A stretch of DNA of 23,444 nucleotides from CAXMQS01 sp036446035 (GTDB lineage Bacteria > Actinomycetota > Acidimicrobiia > Spongiisociales > JAOTWH01). The notes beneath the pieces were generated by a model, which worked only from the letters and a program-made list of their open reading frames with translations, ran no database searches and had not been told where the DNA came from. The number at the start of each line of letters is the position of its first letter. Within the stretch, counting starts at the first letter, position 1. The stretch spans positions 1-23,444 of the forward strand of contig JAZFSG010000025.1 of NCBI GenBank assembly GCA_036446035.1, read 5' to 3'. Below are positions 13,452 through 20,438 of the stretch, in pieces. Both the position numbers and the translations under genes were made by a program.

Positions 13452-14311
13452 TCGACCGTCGAGTTGACGAGGACCTCATCTGGCACGTCGACGATGAAGG
13501 GCCAACCCGTTCCCGACGGCAGATGGTTGATCGCCAGCACCCGCCACGCATCACCGTCTTGTGATGCAGCAATCGTTATGAGGTCGGTGTCCAACCCGTG
13601 CCAGCTGAGAGCTGCAGAGGCGCCGAAGATCGAAGGCGAGGTCGGACCGTCGGGCGCGACCCACTCGGCGACGACCGGTCGCTGTGGCACCTGGGCGGGC
13701 GAAGGCAGGTCGGTCAGGCGCATCCCGCCGGTGCTGCTCATCTCCATCGGAACGACGACGGCTCGAACCGGCTGGCGCTCGAAGGTCACGCCGTCAGTGG
13801 CGGCGACGGTTCTGAACAGGACCAGCACCTCGAAGCGTCCTGGAGAGGTCTCTGTCACTCGAGCGGCGCTCGCCCACTCCGTGTAGGTGACGACCTCTGA
13901 GGATGTGTGGGGCAGGAGATCCTCGGGCACCCCGCTCGGTAGCGCCGAGAGGACCGATTGCAGCGTCGCCACCTCGCCGTCGACGGTGAAGTAGTCGTAG
14001 ACGAACCACTCGGCGAACGCGGCGGCCGCTCGCCAGCTCTCATTGTCGAGGGACGCCATGAGGTCTGCCTCGCTGAACAGCGGAGGCGCTGCTGCCGTAG
14101 CTTCGGTTGCGGCCGGATCGGTCGTCGCGGGCAGATCGATGGCCACCGGGGCCTCGGCAACGGCCGGGGCCCACAGGCTCCTTGCCGCCAACGCTGCCAG
14201 CGAGAACACGATGACGGCACCCGCCGCCATATAGATGAGCCGCCCCCGGTCTGGCCGGCTGTCTTCGATAAGAGTTGACCAGGGGATCGACTCCAGTTCT
14301 TCTTCGCTCAC
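13448..14311 (-). CDS. Membrane-anchored protein, resembles TcpC-like conjugation proteins
   Basis: This 287-aa protein has a cytoplasmic acidic N-terminus (SEEELESIPWSTLIEDSRPDR), one membrane helix (about residues 27-49, LIYMAAGAVIVFSLAALAA), a Pro/Ala/Thr linker, and a large extracellular part. AAAFAEWFVYDYFTVDGE in that part recalls the start of the NTF2-like domain of TcpC proteins from conjugative elements, a weak resemblance from memory only. The start is GTG at 14311, overlapping the stop of the LysM gene (GTGA), so the two are translationally coupled and probably act together at the envelope. No other conjugation genes are present, so a chromosomal role is likelier than an active transfer system. 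Confidence 0.7.
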   Translation of the reverse strand: MSEEELESIPWSTLIEDSRPDRGRLIYMAAGAVIVFSLAALAARSLWAPAVAEAPVAIDLPATTDPAATEATAAAPPLFSEADLMASLDNESWRAAAAFAEWFVYDYFTVDGEVATLQSVLSALPSGVPEDLLPHTSSEVVTYTEWASAARVTETSPGRFEVLVLFRTVAATDGVTFERQPVRAVVVPMEMSSTGGMRLTDLPSPAQVPQRPVVAEWVAPDGPTSPSIFGASAALSWHGLDTDLITIAASQDGDAWRVLAINHLPSGTGWPFIVDVPDEVLVNSTVD

Positions 14312-14784
14312 GCTCGCTCCTCGGGGATCGTCAGTTGGGTTCCTGGGTAGATGAGATCGGGATCCTCTCCAACGACCTGGCGGTTGGCGGCGTAGATGGT
14401 CCGCCACATGCGATCGATGGCCGCATCTGTTGTTGGTGCGCCGCTGGCCTGAAGGTGGCGGCAGGCGATGGCCCACAGCGAATCGCCCGGCCTTACGACA
14501 TAGGTCTCGGTCGCCCGCGGTTGAGGCTCAGACTCGCTTGTCTTCGCTGTTGGCGGTGTCTGCGCTATTCGACTGGTCACGGGCGCCACCGCGCTGATGG
14601 CGGGGGCGCCACGGGCGAGCCCGCCAAGGGCTGCGCACAGAACCACGGCGCCGCCGAACCGACTGGATGGGATCCTGGGTTGCACGGCAGCCAGTCGCCG
14701 TGCCCCACCCACGAGCAGCGCCAGGGATGGCAGCGCCAGGGCGAAGATCGCGACCGAGCCGGCGATGACCTGGGAGAGATCCAT
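14308..14784 (-). CDS. LysM-domain membrane protein
   Basis: This 158-aa protein has two hydrophobic segments (about residues 5-28 and 43-64) and a Pro/Thr/Glu linker. A C-terminal LysM domain follows (about 93-155): YVVRPGDSLWAIACRHL, then IDRMWRTIYAANR and PGTQLTIP. LysM binds peptidoglycan N-acetylglucosamine, so the domain probably faces the wall while the N-terminus stays in the membrane. The gene overlaps the following membrane protein by 4 nt. A promoter-like pair (14793-14821) lies 8 nt before the ATG, which would make the mRNA nearly leaderless; no Shine-Dalgarno is seen. Confidence 0.85.
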   Translation of the reverse strand: MDLSQVIAGSVAIFALALPSLALLVGGARRLAAVQPRIPSSRFGGAVVLCAALGGLARGAPAISAVAPVTSRIAQTPPTAKTSESEPQPRATETYVVRPGDSLWAIACRHLQASGAPTTDAAIDRMWRTIYAANRQVVGEDPDLIYPGTQLTIPEERA

Positions 14785-14792
14785 GACTGCCG

Positions 14793-14821
14793 AACATAGA
14801 GGTAACCACAGTTGACCTCAA
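14793..14821 (-). promoter_or_regulatory. Candidate promoter for the LysM gene
   Basis: On the minus strand TTGAGG (14816-14821) and TATGTT (14793-14798) are spaced by 17 bp. The -10 ends 8 nt before the ATG at 14784, predicting an almost leaderless transcript. This agrees with the missing Shine-Dalgarno. Confidence 0.45.
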
Positions 14822-14883
14822 TAGTCTTGATGGAGATTCGGCAGTAGTGAGGGCTATCTTCTTGTGACGCGAGAGGAACCAGC

Positions 14884-15282
14884 ATGTCGCAGTCCGTTTA
14901 CGAAGACGAGTGGGGCGAGGTTGTGGAGGACTCGGAGGCTGACCTGATCGAGATCGTGTGGTCGGAGACGACCGCCGGGATGTCAATCGAGGAGTTCAAC
15001 CGCTGGCTGGATGGCTTCGCCGGTCTCGTGGAGAAGCAGGACCGGCACAAGGTGCTCGTCGATTCCACCCTCTTCCTGATGGACACACTGCTGATGGACG
15101 CACCATGGCGCGACGCCAACATCATCCCTCGCTACAACGCTGCCGGCGTCAAGAAGCTCGCCTTCCTCGTGCCCGAAGGGATGCCGTTGATAGGTGCCGA
15201 GCCGGCACCGGATGGTCCGGCCGACTTCCCGACCGCCTACTTCGGAGACCGCGACGACGCCTTGGCGTGGTTGGCGAGCTAG
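14884..15282 (+). CDS. SpoIIAA/STAS-like small protein, hypothetical
   Basis: This 132-aa soluble protein has an acidic N-terminus. Its order of elements recalls SpoIIAA-like (STAS/SEC14-type) proteins: a strand (LIEIVWSE), a helix (IEEFNRWLDGFAGLVEKQ), a strand ending in Asp (HKVLVDSTLF), a central APWRDANIIPRYNAAGVKKLAFLVP, and a C-terminal FGDRDDALAWL. Such proteins are small alpha/beta modules that often bind lipid or mediate protein interaction; no specific role can be given. The ATG has GAGAGG a few bases upstream. Its TAG is only 4 nt from the stop of the convergent FolK-FolE gene. Confidence 0.65.
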   Translation: MSQSVYEDEWGEVVEDSEADLIEIVWSETTAGMSIEEFNRWLDGFAGLVEKQDRHKVLVDSTLFLMDTLLMDAPWRDANIIPRYNAAGVKKLAFLVPEGMPLIGAEPAPDGPADFPTAYFGDRDDALAWLAS

Positions 15283-15286
15283 CCGA

Positions 15287-16405
15287 CTAGCTGCGAACGA
15301 GATTCAGGAATTCGCTGCGGGTTCGATCGCTCGTCTCGAAGGTCCCGCGCATGGCACTGGTGACCATTGAGCTGCCCTGTTTCTGAACGCCACGCATCAT
15401 CATGCAGAAGTGACTGCCCTCGAGGACGACTCCGACGCCGTGGGGTCCGAGCACCTCGACGAGGCCGTCGGCGATCTGGTTGGCCAGCCGCTCCTGCACC
15501 TGGAGCCGCCTGGCGTATAGGTCGACGATCCTTGCCACCTTGGAGAGGCCGATGATCCTGCCGTTCGGTAGGTAGCCAACTGATGCTTTCCCGAAGAACG
15601 GGAGCAGGTGATGCTCGCACAGCGAGTAGAACTCGATGTCCTTGACGATGACCATCTCATCGAAGGGCTCGTCGAAGATGGCCTCGTTGACGACCTCGTC
15701 GAGGGTCCTGCTGTATCCGGAGGTGAGGAAATCCATTGCCTTGGCCACTCGAAGTGGAGTGCGGGCGAGCCCCTCGCGGTCGGGGTCCTCTCCAACTTCG
15801 ACCAGCATCCCCTTGACGAGTCCTTCGAAGTGAGGCGCGTAGACCTCCTCGGCCGTTTGCGCTTCGAGTTCGACGGCGTAGCGACCGCCAGGGTCCATCG
15901 TGGCCATGTGGTCTTTCATCGGGATGATCTCGGCGCCGCCGTCTGATCGGTCGAGGCTCATCGCTAGATCGCGCAACATTGATCCTGATCCGGGGACCTT
16001 GCGATCGGGGTCGACGTCGCACATCGGCAACAAGAGGTAGGAGTACTCGGCGAGATCTGGCCTCGGGATCGGCTTGCCCTCGATCTGTATCGCCTCGTCG
16101 CCGAAGAGTTCGATGTCGAGATCGATCGTCCGCGGCAGGTACTTGTCCTCGGTGCGGTCGCGTCCCATCCTTGCCTCGATCGAGCGCAGCGCATCCCTCA
16201 GGTCGATCGGGTCGAGGTCGGTCTCGGCGAGCGCAGCGGCGTTGAGGTACTCCGGCTGTCCTGGCGGCCCGACGGGTGCGGTGTGATAGACCTCACTGAC
16301 CCTGCGGACCTCGATCTGGGGGTGACGCTTCAACGCCCTTACGGCATCGGGGATGTTCTTTTCCTTGTCGACATTGCTGCCGAGCGAGATGATCACAGAT
16401 GCCAT
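15287..16405 (-). CDS. FolK-FolE fusion: HPPK joined to GTP cyclohydrolase I
   Basis: One continuous 372-aa frame holds two folate enzymes. Residues 1-150 are 6-hydroxymethyl-7,8-dihydropterin pyrophosphokinase: ISLGSNVD, the pterin/ATP region and the PRTIDLDI signature (91-98). After a short linker, about 185-372 is GTP cyclohydrolase I: YSLCEHHLLPFFG with zinc ligands Cys263 and His266, the third ligand Cys334 in HFCMMMRGV, and QKQGSSMVTSAMRG. The first (GTP to dihydroneopterin triphosphate) and a later step (pyrophosphorylation) of dihydrofolate synthesis are thus on one chain. Its ATG overlaps the folB stop (TGATG), so translation is coupled. All key residues are kept in both halves. No folP or folC lies in the window. 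Confidence 0.95.
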   Translation of the reverse strand: MASVIISLGSNVDKEKNIPDAVRALKRHPQIEVRRVSEVYHTAPVGPPGQPEYLNAAALAETDLDPIDLRDALRSIEARMGRDRTEDKYLPRTIDLDIELFGDEAIQIEGKPIPRPDLAEYSYLLLPMCDVDPDRKVPGSGSMLRDLAMSLDRSDGGAEIIPMKDHMATMDPGGRYAVELEAQTAEEVYAPHFEGLVKGMLVEVGEDPDREGLARTPLRVAKAMDFLTSGYSRTLDEVVNEAIFDEPFDEMVIVKDIEFYSLCEHHLLPFFGKASVGYLPNGRIIGLSKVARIVDLYARRLQVQERLANQIADGLVEVLGPHGVGVVLEGSHFCMMMRGVQKQGSSMVTSAMRGTFETSDRTRSEFLNLVRS

Positions 16406-16770
16406 CAGGCCTCCTGGTCGCGGTTTCTGGTTATCGATACGCCCACCGACTCGGCAAAACGCAGCGCACCAGGTTTGTCAACACTCACAGACACCTGTTC
16501 TATTCGCGAATCTGCATCAAAACATATCTGAGCGATCTCGGCGACGAGACGCTCGACGAGGAGAGGGTCGCCCTTCTCGACGTGACCGATGATGCTCTTG
16601 GCCACAGTTCGGTAGTTGACGGCGTCTGCGATGTCATCGCTGGCGGCGGCCGCGGTCGTGTCGGCGGTCATCGTGACATTCACCAAGATGTCCTGGGCCT
16701 TGGTTCTCTCGTCCGGGTTGATGCCGACGATGCCGCGAACCAGCAAGTTCTTGATGTGAATCCGGTCCAT
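16405..16770 (-). CDS. folB: Dihydroneopterin aldolase
   Basis: This 121-aa cytosolic enzyme converts 7,8-dihydroneopterin to 6-hydroxymethyl-dihydropterin and glycolaldehyde, directly before the HPPK step. Family features are the opening DRIHIKNLLVRGIVGINPDER, the conserved Glu in that last motif, VNYRTVAKSII, LLVERLVAEIAQICF and VSVDKPGAL. The length is normal. The stop overlaps the start of the FolK-FolE gene. It starts 86 nt after the SDR gene on the same strand, so the three probably form one operon. Confidence 0.95.
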   Translation of the reverse strand: MDRIHIKNLLVRGIVGINPDERTKAQDILVNVTMTADTTAAAASDDIADAVNYRTVAKSIIGHVEKGDPLLVERLVAEIAQICFDADSRIEQVSVSVDKPGALRFAESVGVSITRNRDQEA

Positions 16771-16856
16771 GTTGCCGCCGATGCTACGCCTCGACAGCGG
16801 CTATGAGCCTGACGGGAGCGTTCAGCCGAGCTTCGCTCGCAGGGGGGAGACGCCCC

Positions 16857-17582
16857 TTAGACCAGCGCGGCCCCGCCGTCGAGTCTGATGATCTCGCCGG
16901 TGATGAAATCATTCCCGAGCAACTCGAGCACTGCCCGTCCGACGATCTCTGGGCTGCCGGTTCGCTGCAAGGGGAGTGCTCCTGCCAACTCCTTGAGGTA
17001 ATCGGAGTCCTTGCCGGGGGGCGGAAGAATCGCCCCAAGGGCAACGGCGTTGACTCGCACCTTGGGCGCCAGGGAAACCGCAGCTGCCCGTGTGAATACC
17101 TCGAGGCCGCCCTTCGCCATCGTGTAGCTGAAGTGGTCCGGGTATGGCCGATGATTGCGCCAATCGGTCACGCTGACAACGGCCCCTTCAGTCTCAACCT
17201 GGGCCGCAAAGGCCTGGGTGATCATGATGGGGCTGAGCAAACTGAGGCGCAGAGTTGCCTCCAGCTGTTCGACGCTGACATCGCTGATGGTGTCCGTGGG
17301 AAAGCCGCTGGCGCTGTTGACGACGATGCCAATCGGGCCAAGGGCTGCGGCGGCCTGTTCAACGAGGGCCGCGCCAGAGGATGGGTCTGAGAGGTCGGCA
17401 GAGCCGATCTCGGCCTTGACTCCAAGAGCCTGTGCTGCCGCTGCCGTCTCGACGGCGGCGGCATCTGACCGTCCATAGTGAATGAACACGTTGCTACCGG
17501 CGGCGGCCAGTGCCAGGGCGATGCCCTTCCCTACCCGGACGGCACCGCCCGTGATGAGGGCGTTCTTTCCTTTGATGTCCAT
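16857..17582 (-). CDS. SDR oxidoreductase resembling pteridine reductase (PTR1/FolM-like)
   Basis: This 241-aa Rossmann enzyme has TGGAVRVG (11-18) as its cofactor motif, of the TGxxxRxG type found in pteridine reductases. The catalytic residues Tyr153 and Lys157 lie in YTMAK. Asp140 lies 13 residues before Tyr153, the same spacing as the Asp-Tyr-Lys set of Leishmania PTR1; ordinary SDRs have Ser there. NADPH use is likely. Together with folB and the FolK-FolE fusion downstream on the strand, this suggests reduction of a pterin or dihydrofolate. A 3-oxoacyl-ACP reductase-like role is the main alternative. The ATG at 17582 has no clear Shine-Dalgarno. A 6-bp inverted repeat (17592-17609) lies just upstream. 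Confidence 0.85.
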   Translation of the reverse strand: MDIKGKNALITGGAVRVGKGIALALAAAGSNVFIHYGRSDAAAVETAAAAQALGVKAEIGSADLSDPSSGAALVEQAAAALGPIGIVVNSASGFPTDTISDVSVEQLEATLRLSLLSPIMITQAFAAQVETEGAVVSVTDWRNHRPYPDHFSYTMAKGGLEVFTRAAAVSLAPKVRVNAVALGAILPPPGKDSDYLKELAGALPLQRTGSPEIVGRAVLELLGNDFITGEIIRLDGGAALV

Positions 17583-17591
17583 GCGCCGAGG

Positions 17592-17609
17592 CTACAGCAC
17601 CGCCTGTAG
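17592..17609. promoter_or_regulatory. Short inverted repeat between divergent genes
   Basis: CTACAG (17592-17597) and CTGTAG (17604-17609) are exact inverted copies with a 6-nt spacer, 10 nt upstream of the SDR start and between it and the divergent anchored-protein gene. It may be an operator, but 6-bp arms are common by chance. Confidence 0.2.
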
Positions 17610-17648
17610 AAGGAGGGGGGCTCACGGGGCCACTACCCTCTCGGCCGG

Positions 17649-18287
17649 ATGGCGCGCAATCCCGATCCCAAATACGGCCGTTGGATACTGCCTGTTGTGA
17701 TCGTTGGCATGGTCGCTGCAACGTTCGCGTTCGTCAACAGCCTCGACCCCGGCACTGTCCCCGATTCCGGGACCACGCTGGCCGTGAGCACCTCCTCTAC
17801 CTCGACAACGACCGTCGTGGCATCCGTGACGACCACCACTTTGGCCGTCGAAGTTGCTGCCTACCTGGCCGATCTCGAGGGTCTGGTCGCCGAGGCCGAA
17901 GGACTGCTGGAGCGAGCCCGCACCATCAACAACGGCTGGGACGACAGGACCGAGACGTTTGGTGATACGGAAGACGCATTGAGAGCCCTGGCGACAGACA
18001 CCTCAGCATTCGAGGCGAGGGTGCAGGCAGCGGCGACCGTCGCCGAGCTCGAGGCTTCTCATCTGGCTTTGAACGAGGCAGCGGCCTCGATGTCGGGCGC
18101 GGCAACAGGGATGGTCGACGGACTGCTCGATCCAGACAGTGCCCAGGGTCGCATCACCTCGTTCACTGACTATCAGAACGCCACGACGGCCATGCGCACA
18201 GCTTTGGAGGGCGTGAAGTCCCGCGCCGGGGTGGCGTCCGATCTCGTCACCGAGGACTCGACCACGACGACGACGTCGAGCGGCTAG
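17649..18287 (+). CDS. Membrane-anchored Thr-rich protein, hypothetical
   Basis: This 212-aa protein has a short basic N-terminus, one membrane helix (about residues 13-29, LPVVIVGMVAATFAFVN), and a low-complexity Ser/Thr linker (about 41-66) with runs such as STSSTSTTT. A helical, probably coiled-coil domain rich in Ala, Glu and Leu follows (about 67-200), and the tail returns to DSTTTTTSSG. The Thr-rich regions would span or attach to the wall. No cysteines, lipobox or enzyme motif are seen and I recognise no family. The ATG at 17649 comes right after the divergent SDR promoter region; no good Shine-Dalgarno precedes it. Confidence 0.65.
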   Translation: MARNPDPKYGRWILPVVIVGMVAATFAFVNSLDPGTVPDSGTTLAVSTSSTSTTTVVASVTTTTLAVEVAAYLADLEGLVAEAEGLLERARTINNGWDDRTETFGDTEDALRALATDTSAFEARVQAAATVAELEASHLALNEAAASMSGAATGMVDGLLDPDSAQGRITSFTDYQNATTAMRTALEGVKSRAGVASDLVTEDSTTTTTSSG

Positions 18288-18292
18288 GCCAC

Positions 18293-18311
18293 CCTCCCCA
18301 GGCTGGGAAGG
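18293..18311 (+). terminator. Weak hairpin after the anchored-protein gene
   Basis: CCTCCCCA (18293-18300) and TGGGAAGG (18304-18311) pair over 8 positions with one mismatch around a 3-nt loop, 6 nt after the stop codon. There is no T-run. It could be a terminator separating this gene from glutamine synthetase. Confidence 0.3.
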
Positions 18312-18320
18312 CCCAGAGCT

Positions 18321-18349
18321 CATAGCCCATAGCTGGCTCCGATTACACT
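18321..18349 (+). promoter_or_regulatory. Possible promoter region of glutamine synthetase II
   Basis: A -10-like TACACT (18344-18349) lies 33 nt before the GTG. It is preceded by a tandem CATAGC-C-CATAGC (18321-18333) in the place of a -35. There is no consensus -35, so an activator may be needed; I see no match to a GlnR box. Confidence 0.3.
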
Positions 18350-18381
18350 TCCTCCTTCCGAGACGCATTCGAGGAGCGATC

Positions 18382-19383
18382 GTGGCATTCCGAGCTGAGT
18401 ACATCTGGATCGATGGATCCGAGCCGACCAAGTACCTCCGGTCGAAGACGATGGTGGTGCCCGATGGGGCGGAGCTGCCGATCTGGGGGTTCGATGGTTC
18501 GAGCACTAATCAGGCGCCCGGGCATCATTCAGACTGCGTTCTGCGTCCGGTCCTGTCGACGCCAGATCCCATTCGCCTCAACAACGATGTGCTCGTTCTG
18601 TGCGAGGTCCTCAACCCCGACATGACGCCTCACGCCACCAACACCCGTGTCGCCTGTGTCGACACCGCTGAGAAGTACGCCGCGCATGTGCCGTGGTTCG
18701 GAATCGAGCAGGAGTACACCTTCTATAAGGACGGCCGTCCCCTGGGTTGGCCGGTTCGTGGATTCCCGGCGCCCCAGGGTGGTTACTACTGCGGAGTGGG
18801 TGACGATGAGGTCTTCGGCCGGCCCGTCGTTGAGCAGCACACCTACGCCTGCATGCAGGCAGGCCTGGCGATATCGGGCACCAACGCCGAGGTAATGATG
18901 GGCCAGTGGGAATTCCAGATCGGCCCGCTGGGGCCGGTCGAGACGGCCGACCAGGTGTGGCTGGCTCGCTGGCTCCTGTACCGGATCTCCGAGGATTACG
19001 GCGTCTCGGCGACTCTTAACCCCAAGCCGGTAGAAGGAGATTGGAACGGCGCCGGTTCCCATACCAACTTCTCGACGAAGGCAATGCGGGAGTCATATGA
19101 CCCGATCATCGCCGCCGCAGAGGCCCTCGGCAAGAATCACGACGAGCACATCGCCAACTACGGGGCAGGTATCGATTTGCGACTAACCGGACTCCATGAG
19201 ACGGCGCCGTGGACCGAGTTCTCGTATGGAGTCTCCGACCGCGGAGCTTCGGTGCGGATCCCATGGCAGGTAGAGAGGGAAGGCAAGGGCTATCTCGAAG
19301 ACCGCCGCCCCAACGCCAACGCGGACCCCTACGTCGTGACTCGCCTCATAACCGAGACGGTGTGCTCAGCCGCGGAAGCGTGA
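18382..19383 (+). CDS. glnII: Type II (eukaryote-like) glutamine synthetase
   Basis: This 333-aa enzyme makes glutamine from glutamate, ammonium and ATP. It is of the short GSII type known from Streptomyces, Frankia and rhizobia: YIWIDGSEP, IWGFDGSSTNQAPGHHSD, WFGIEQEYTF, NAEVMMGQWEFQIGP, GAGSHTNFSTK, SYGVSDRGASVRIP and NANADPY. It lacks the adenylylation tail of GSI and so would escape GlnE control. The GTG start has GAGGAG (18371-18376) five bases before it. No GS regulator lies next to it. A GNAT gene starts 13 nt after its stop and is probably co-transcribed. A GSI copy elsewhere is likely but not visible. Confidence 0.95.
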   Translation: MAFRAEYIWIDGSEPTKYLRSKTMVVPDGAELPIWGFDGSSTNQAPGHHSDCVLRPVLSTPDPIRLNNDVLVLCEVLNPDMTPHATNTRVACVDTAEKYAAHVPWFGIEQEYTFYKDGRPLGWPVRGFPAPQGGYYCGVGDDEVFGRPVVEQHTYACMQAGLAISGTNAEVMMGQWEFQIGPLGPVETADQVWLARWLLYRISEDYGVSATLNPKPVEGDWNGAGSHTNFSTKAMRESYDPIIAAAEALGKNHDEHIANYGAGIDLRLTGLHETAPWTEFSYGVSDRGASVRIPWQVEREGKGYLEDRRPNANADPYVVTRLITETVCSAAEA

Positions 19384-19396
19384 TGGACGGCTCCTA

Positions 19397-19831
19397 GTGC
19401 TTCGCCCGATGGGCCCCTCGGACCGCGCCGCGGTGGGCGCCCTGGTGAGACAGTTGGGCTACGGCCTCACCGATGACGAGGTCGAACTGCGCATCATCGA
19501 TGTAGTCAACCGACCCGACCACCTAGCGCTCGTACTGGAGTTCGGCGTGACGGTTGGCTGGGTACACGCCTACGAGGTGTCGCTTCTCGAAGAGCCCCTC
19601 CATGTCGAGATCAGGGGCCTCGTGGTCTCTGACACTGCCCGTCGCCGGGGGAGCGGGACCCTTCTCATGGCTGCTGCCGAGCGATGGGCGCTGCAGCGCG
19701 GTATTCCGCGGATTCGGTTGCGGTCCAACGCTAAGCGCAAGGCCGCCCACCGGTTCTACCGGGCCCTGGGCTATCAAGAGGTGAAGAAGTCTTTGACCTT
19801 CTTCAAGGAGCTTCACGCCGGAGAGGCTTAG
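19397..19831 (+). CDS. GNAT-family N-acetyltransferase
   Basis: This 144-aa GNAT protein transfers an acetyl group from acetyl-CoA to an unknown amine. The CoA pyrophosphate loop is RRRGSG followed by the helix TLLMAAAERWALQRG. The strand LRLR-x-N is followed by the usual HRFYRALGYQEVKKSLTFFK C-terminus. The start is GTG at 19397, 13 nt downstream of glnII, with only a weak Shine-Dalgarno. A link to glutamine synthetase control is conceivable but rests on adjacency alone. Its TAG overlaps the stop of the convergent transporter gene in TTAG. Confidence 0.88.
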   Translation: MLRPMGPSDRAAVGALVRQLGYGLTDDEVELRIIDVVNRPDHLALVLEFGVTVGWVHAYEVSLLEEPLHVEIRGLVVSDTARRRGSGTLLMAAAERWALQRGIPRIRLRSNAKRKAAHRFYRALGYQEVKKSLTFFKELHAGEA

Positions 19832-20427
19832 AGCGCCTCGCCCTCCCAGGCCTCGAGACCCTCGGACACCGCGAAGCCGGCGACGACCAGGGCGGCCAGC
19901 GGGTCCGCCCACCACCACTCGAACGCTACGAACAGGACGAGGGCCACCATGATGCCTCCGGCGAGAGCCGCGTCGAGGTAGGTAACACGGGCCTCAGCCA
20001 GGAGAGGGCGACTGTCTAGCGCCTTGCCGGTCGATCGCTTCATGCGGGCAAGCGTGTACATCACGACGACCGTCAGAGTCAGGTAGGCGATGCCGATCGG
20101 AGACTCGTCGGGGATGGCGCCGCCGACGAGTCGAATGACGGCGACGATCGTCAGGAACGCCGCCAGCGTGAAGAAGGCAACGGCGATGAGCCGCAATGCC
20201 CGCGTCGTCCGCTCCCCTGGAGAGTCGCTGCGGAGCTCATGCCACACCACGACGCTTGACGCGAAGACCTCGATGATGGAGTCGAGTCCAAAGGCGATTA
20301 GGGCGATGGAGCCGGCGACGATGCCGAGGCCAATGGTGATAAACGCTTCGACCACGTTCCAGGCGATGGTGGCGTATTCGAGGCGGAGGCCGCGCTGGCG
20401 GAGACGTTGAGTGTCGGGGGAGGACAT
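19828..20427 (-). CDS. CDF-type cation transporter, membrane domain only
   Basis: This 199-aa protein has six predicted membrane helices, starting with AWNVVEAFITIGLGIVAG and ALIAFGLDSIIEVFAS. Asp49 and Glu53 in DSIIE take the place of the first metal-site pair of cation diffusion facilitators. The fifth helix has LDAALAGG, and WWWADPLAALVVAGFAVSEGLEAW forms the sixth. This pattern fits a small actinobacterial CDF subfamily that lacks the cytosolic C-terminal domain. The second-site His found in YiiP is absent, so metal choice is uncertain. The gene starts 11 nt after the NfnB-like gene, on the same strand. Confidence 0.85.
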   Translation of the reverse strand: MSSPDTQRLRQRGLRLEYATIAWNVVEAFITIGLGIVAGSIALIAFGLDSIIEVFASSVVVWHELRSDSPGERTTRALRLIAVAFFTLAAFLTIVAVIRLVGGAIPDESPIGIAYLTLTVVVMYTLARMKRSTGKALDSRPLLAEARVTYLDAALAGGIMVALVLFVAFEWWWADPLAALVVAGFAVSEGLEAWEGEAL

Positions 20428-20438
20428 GCCAACCGAGG

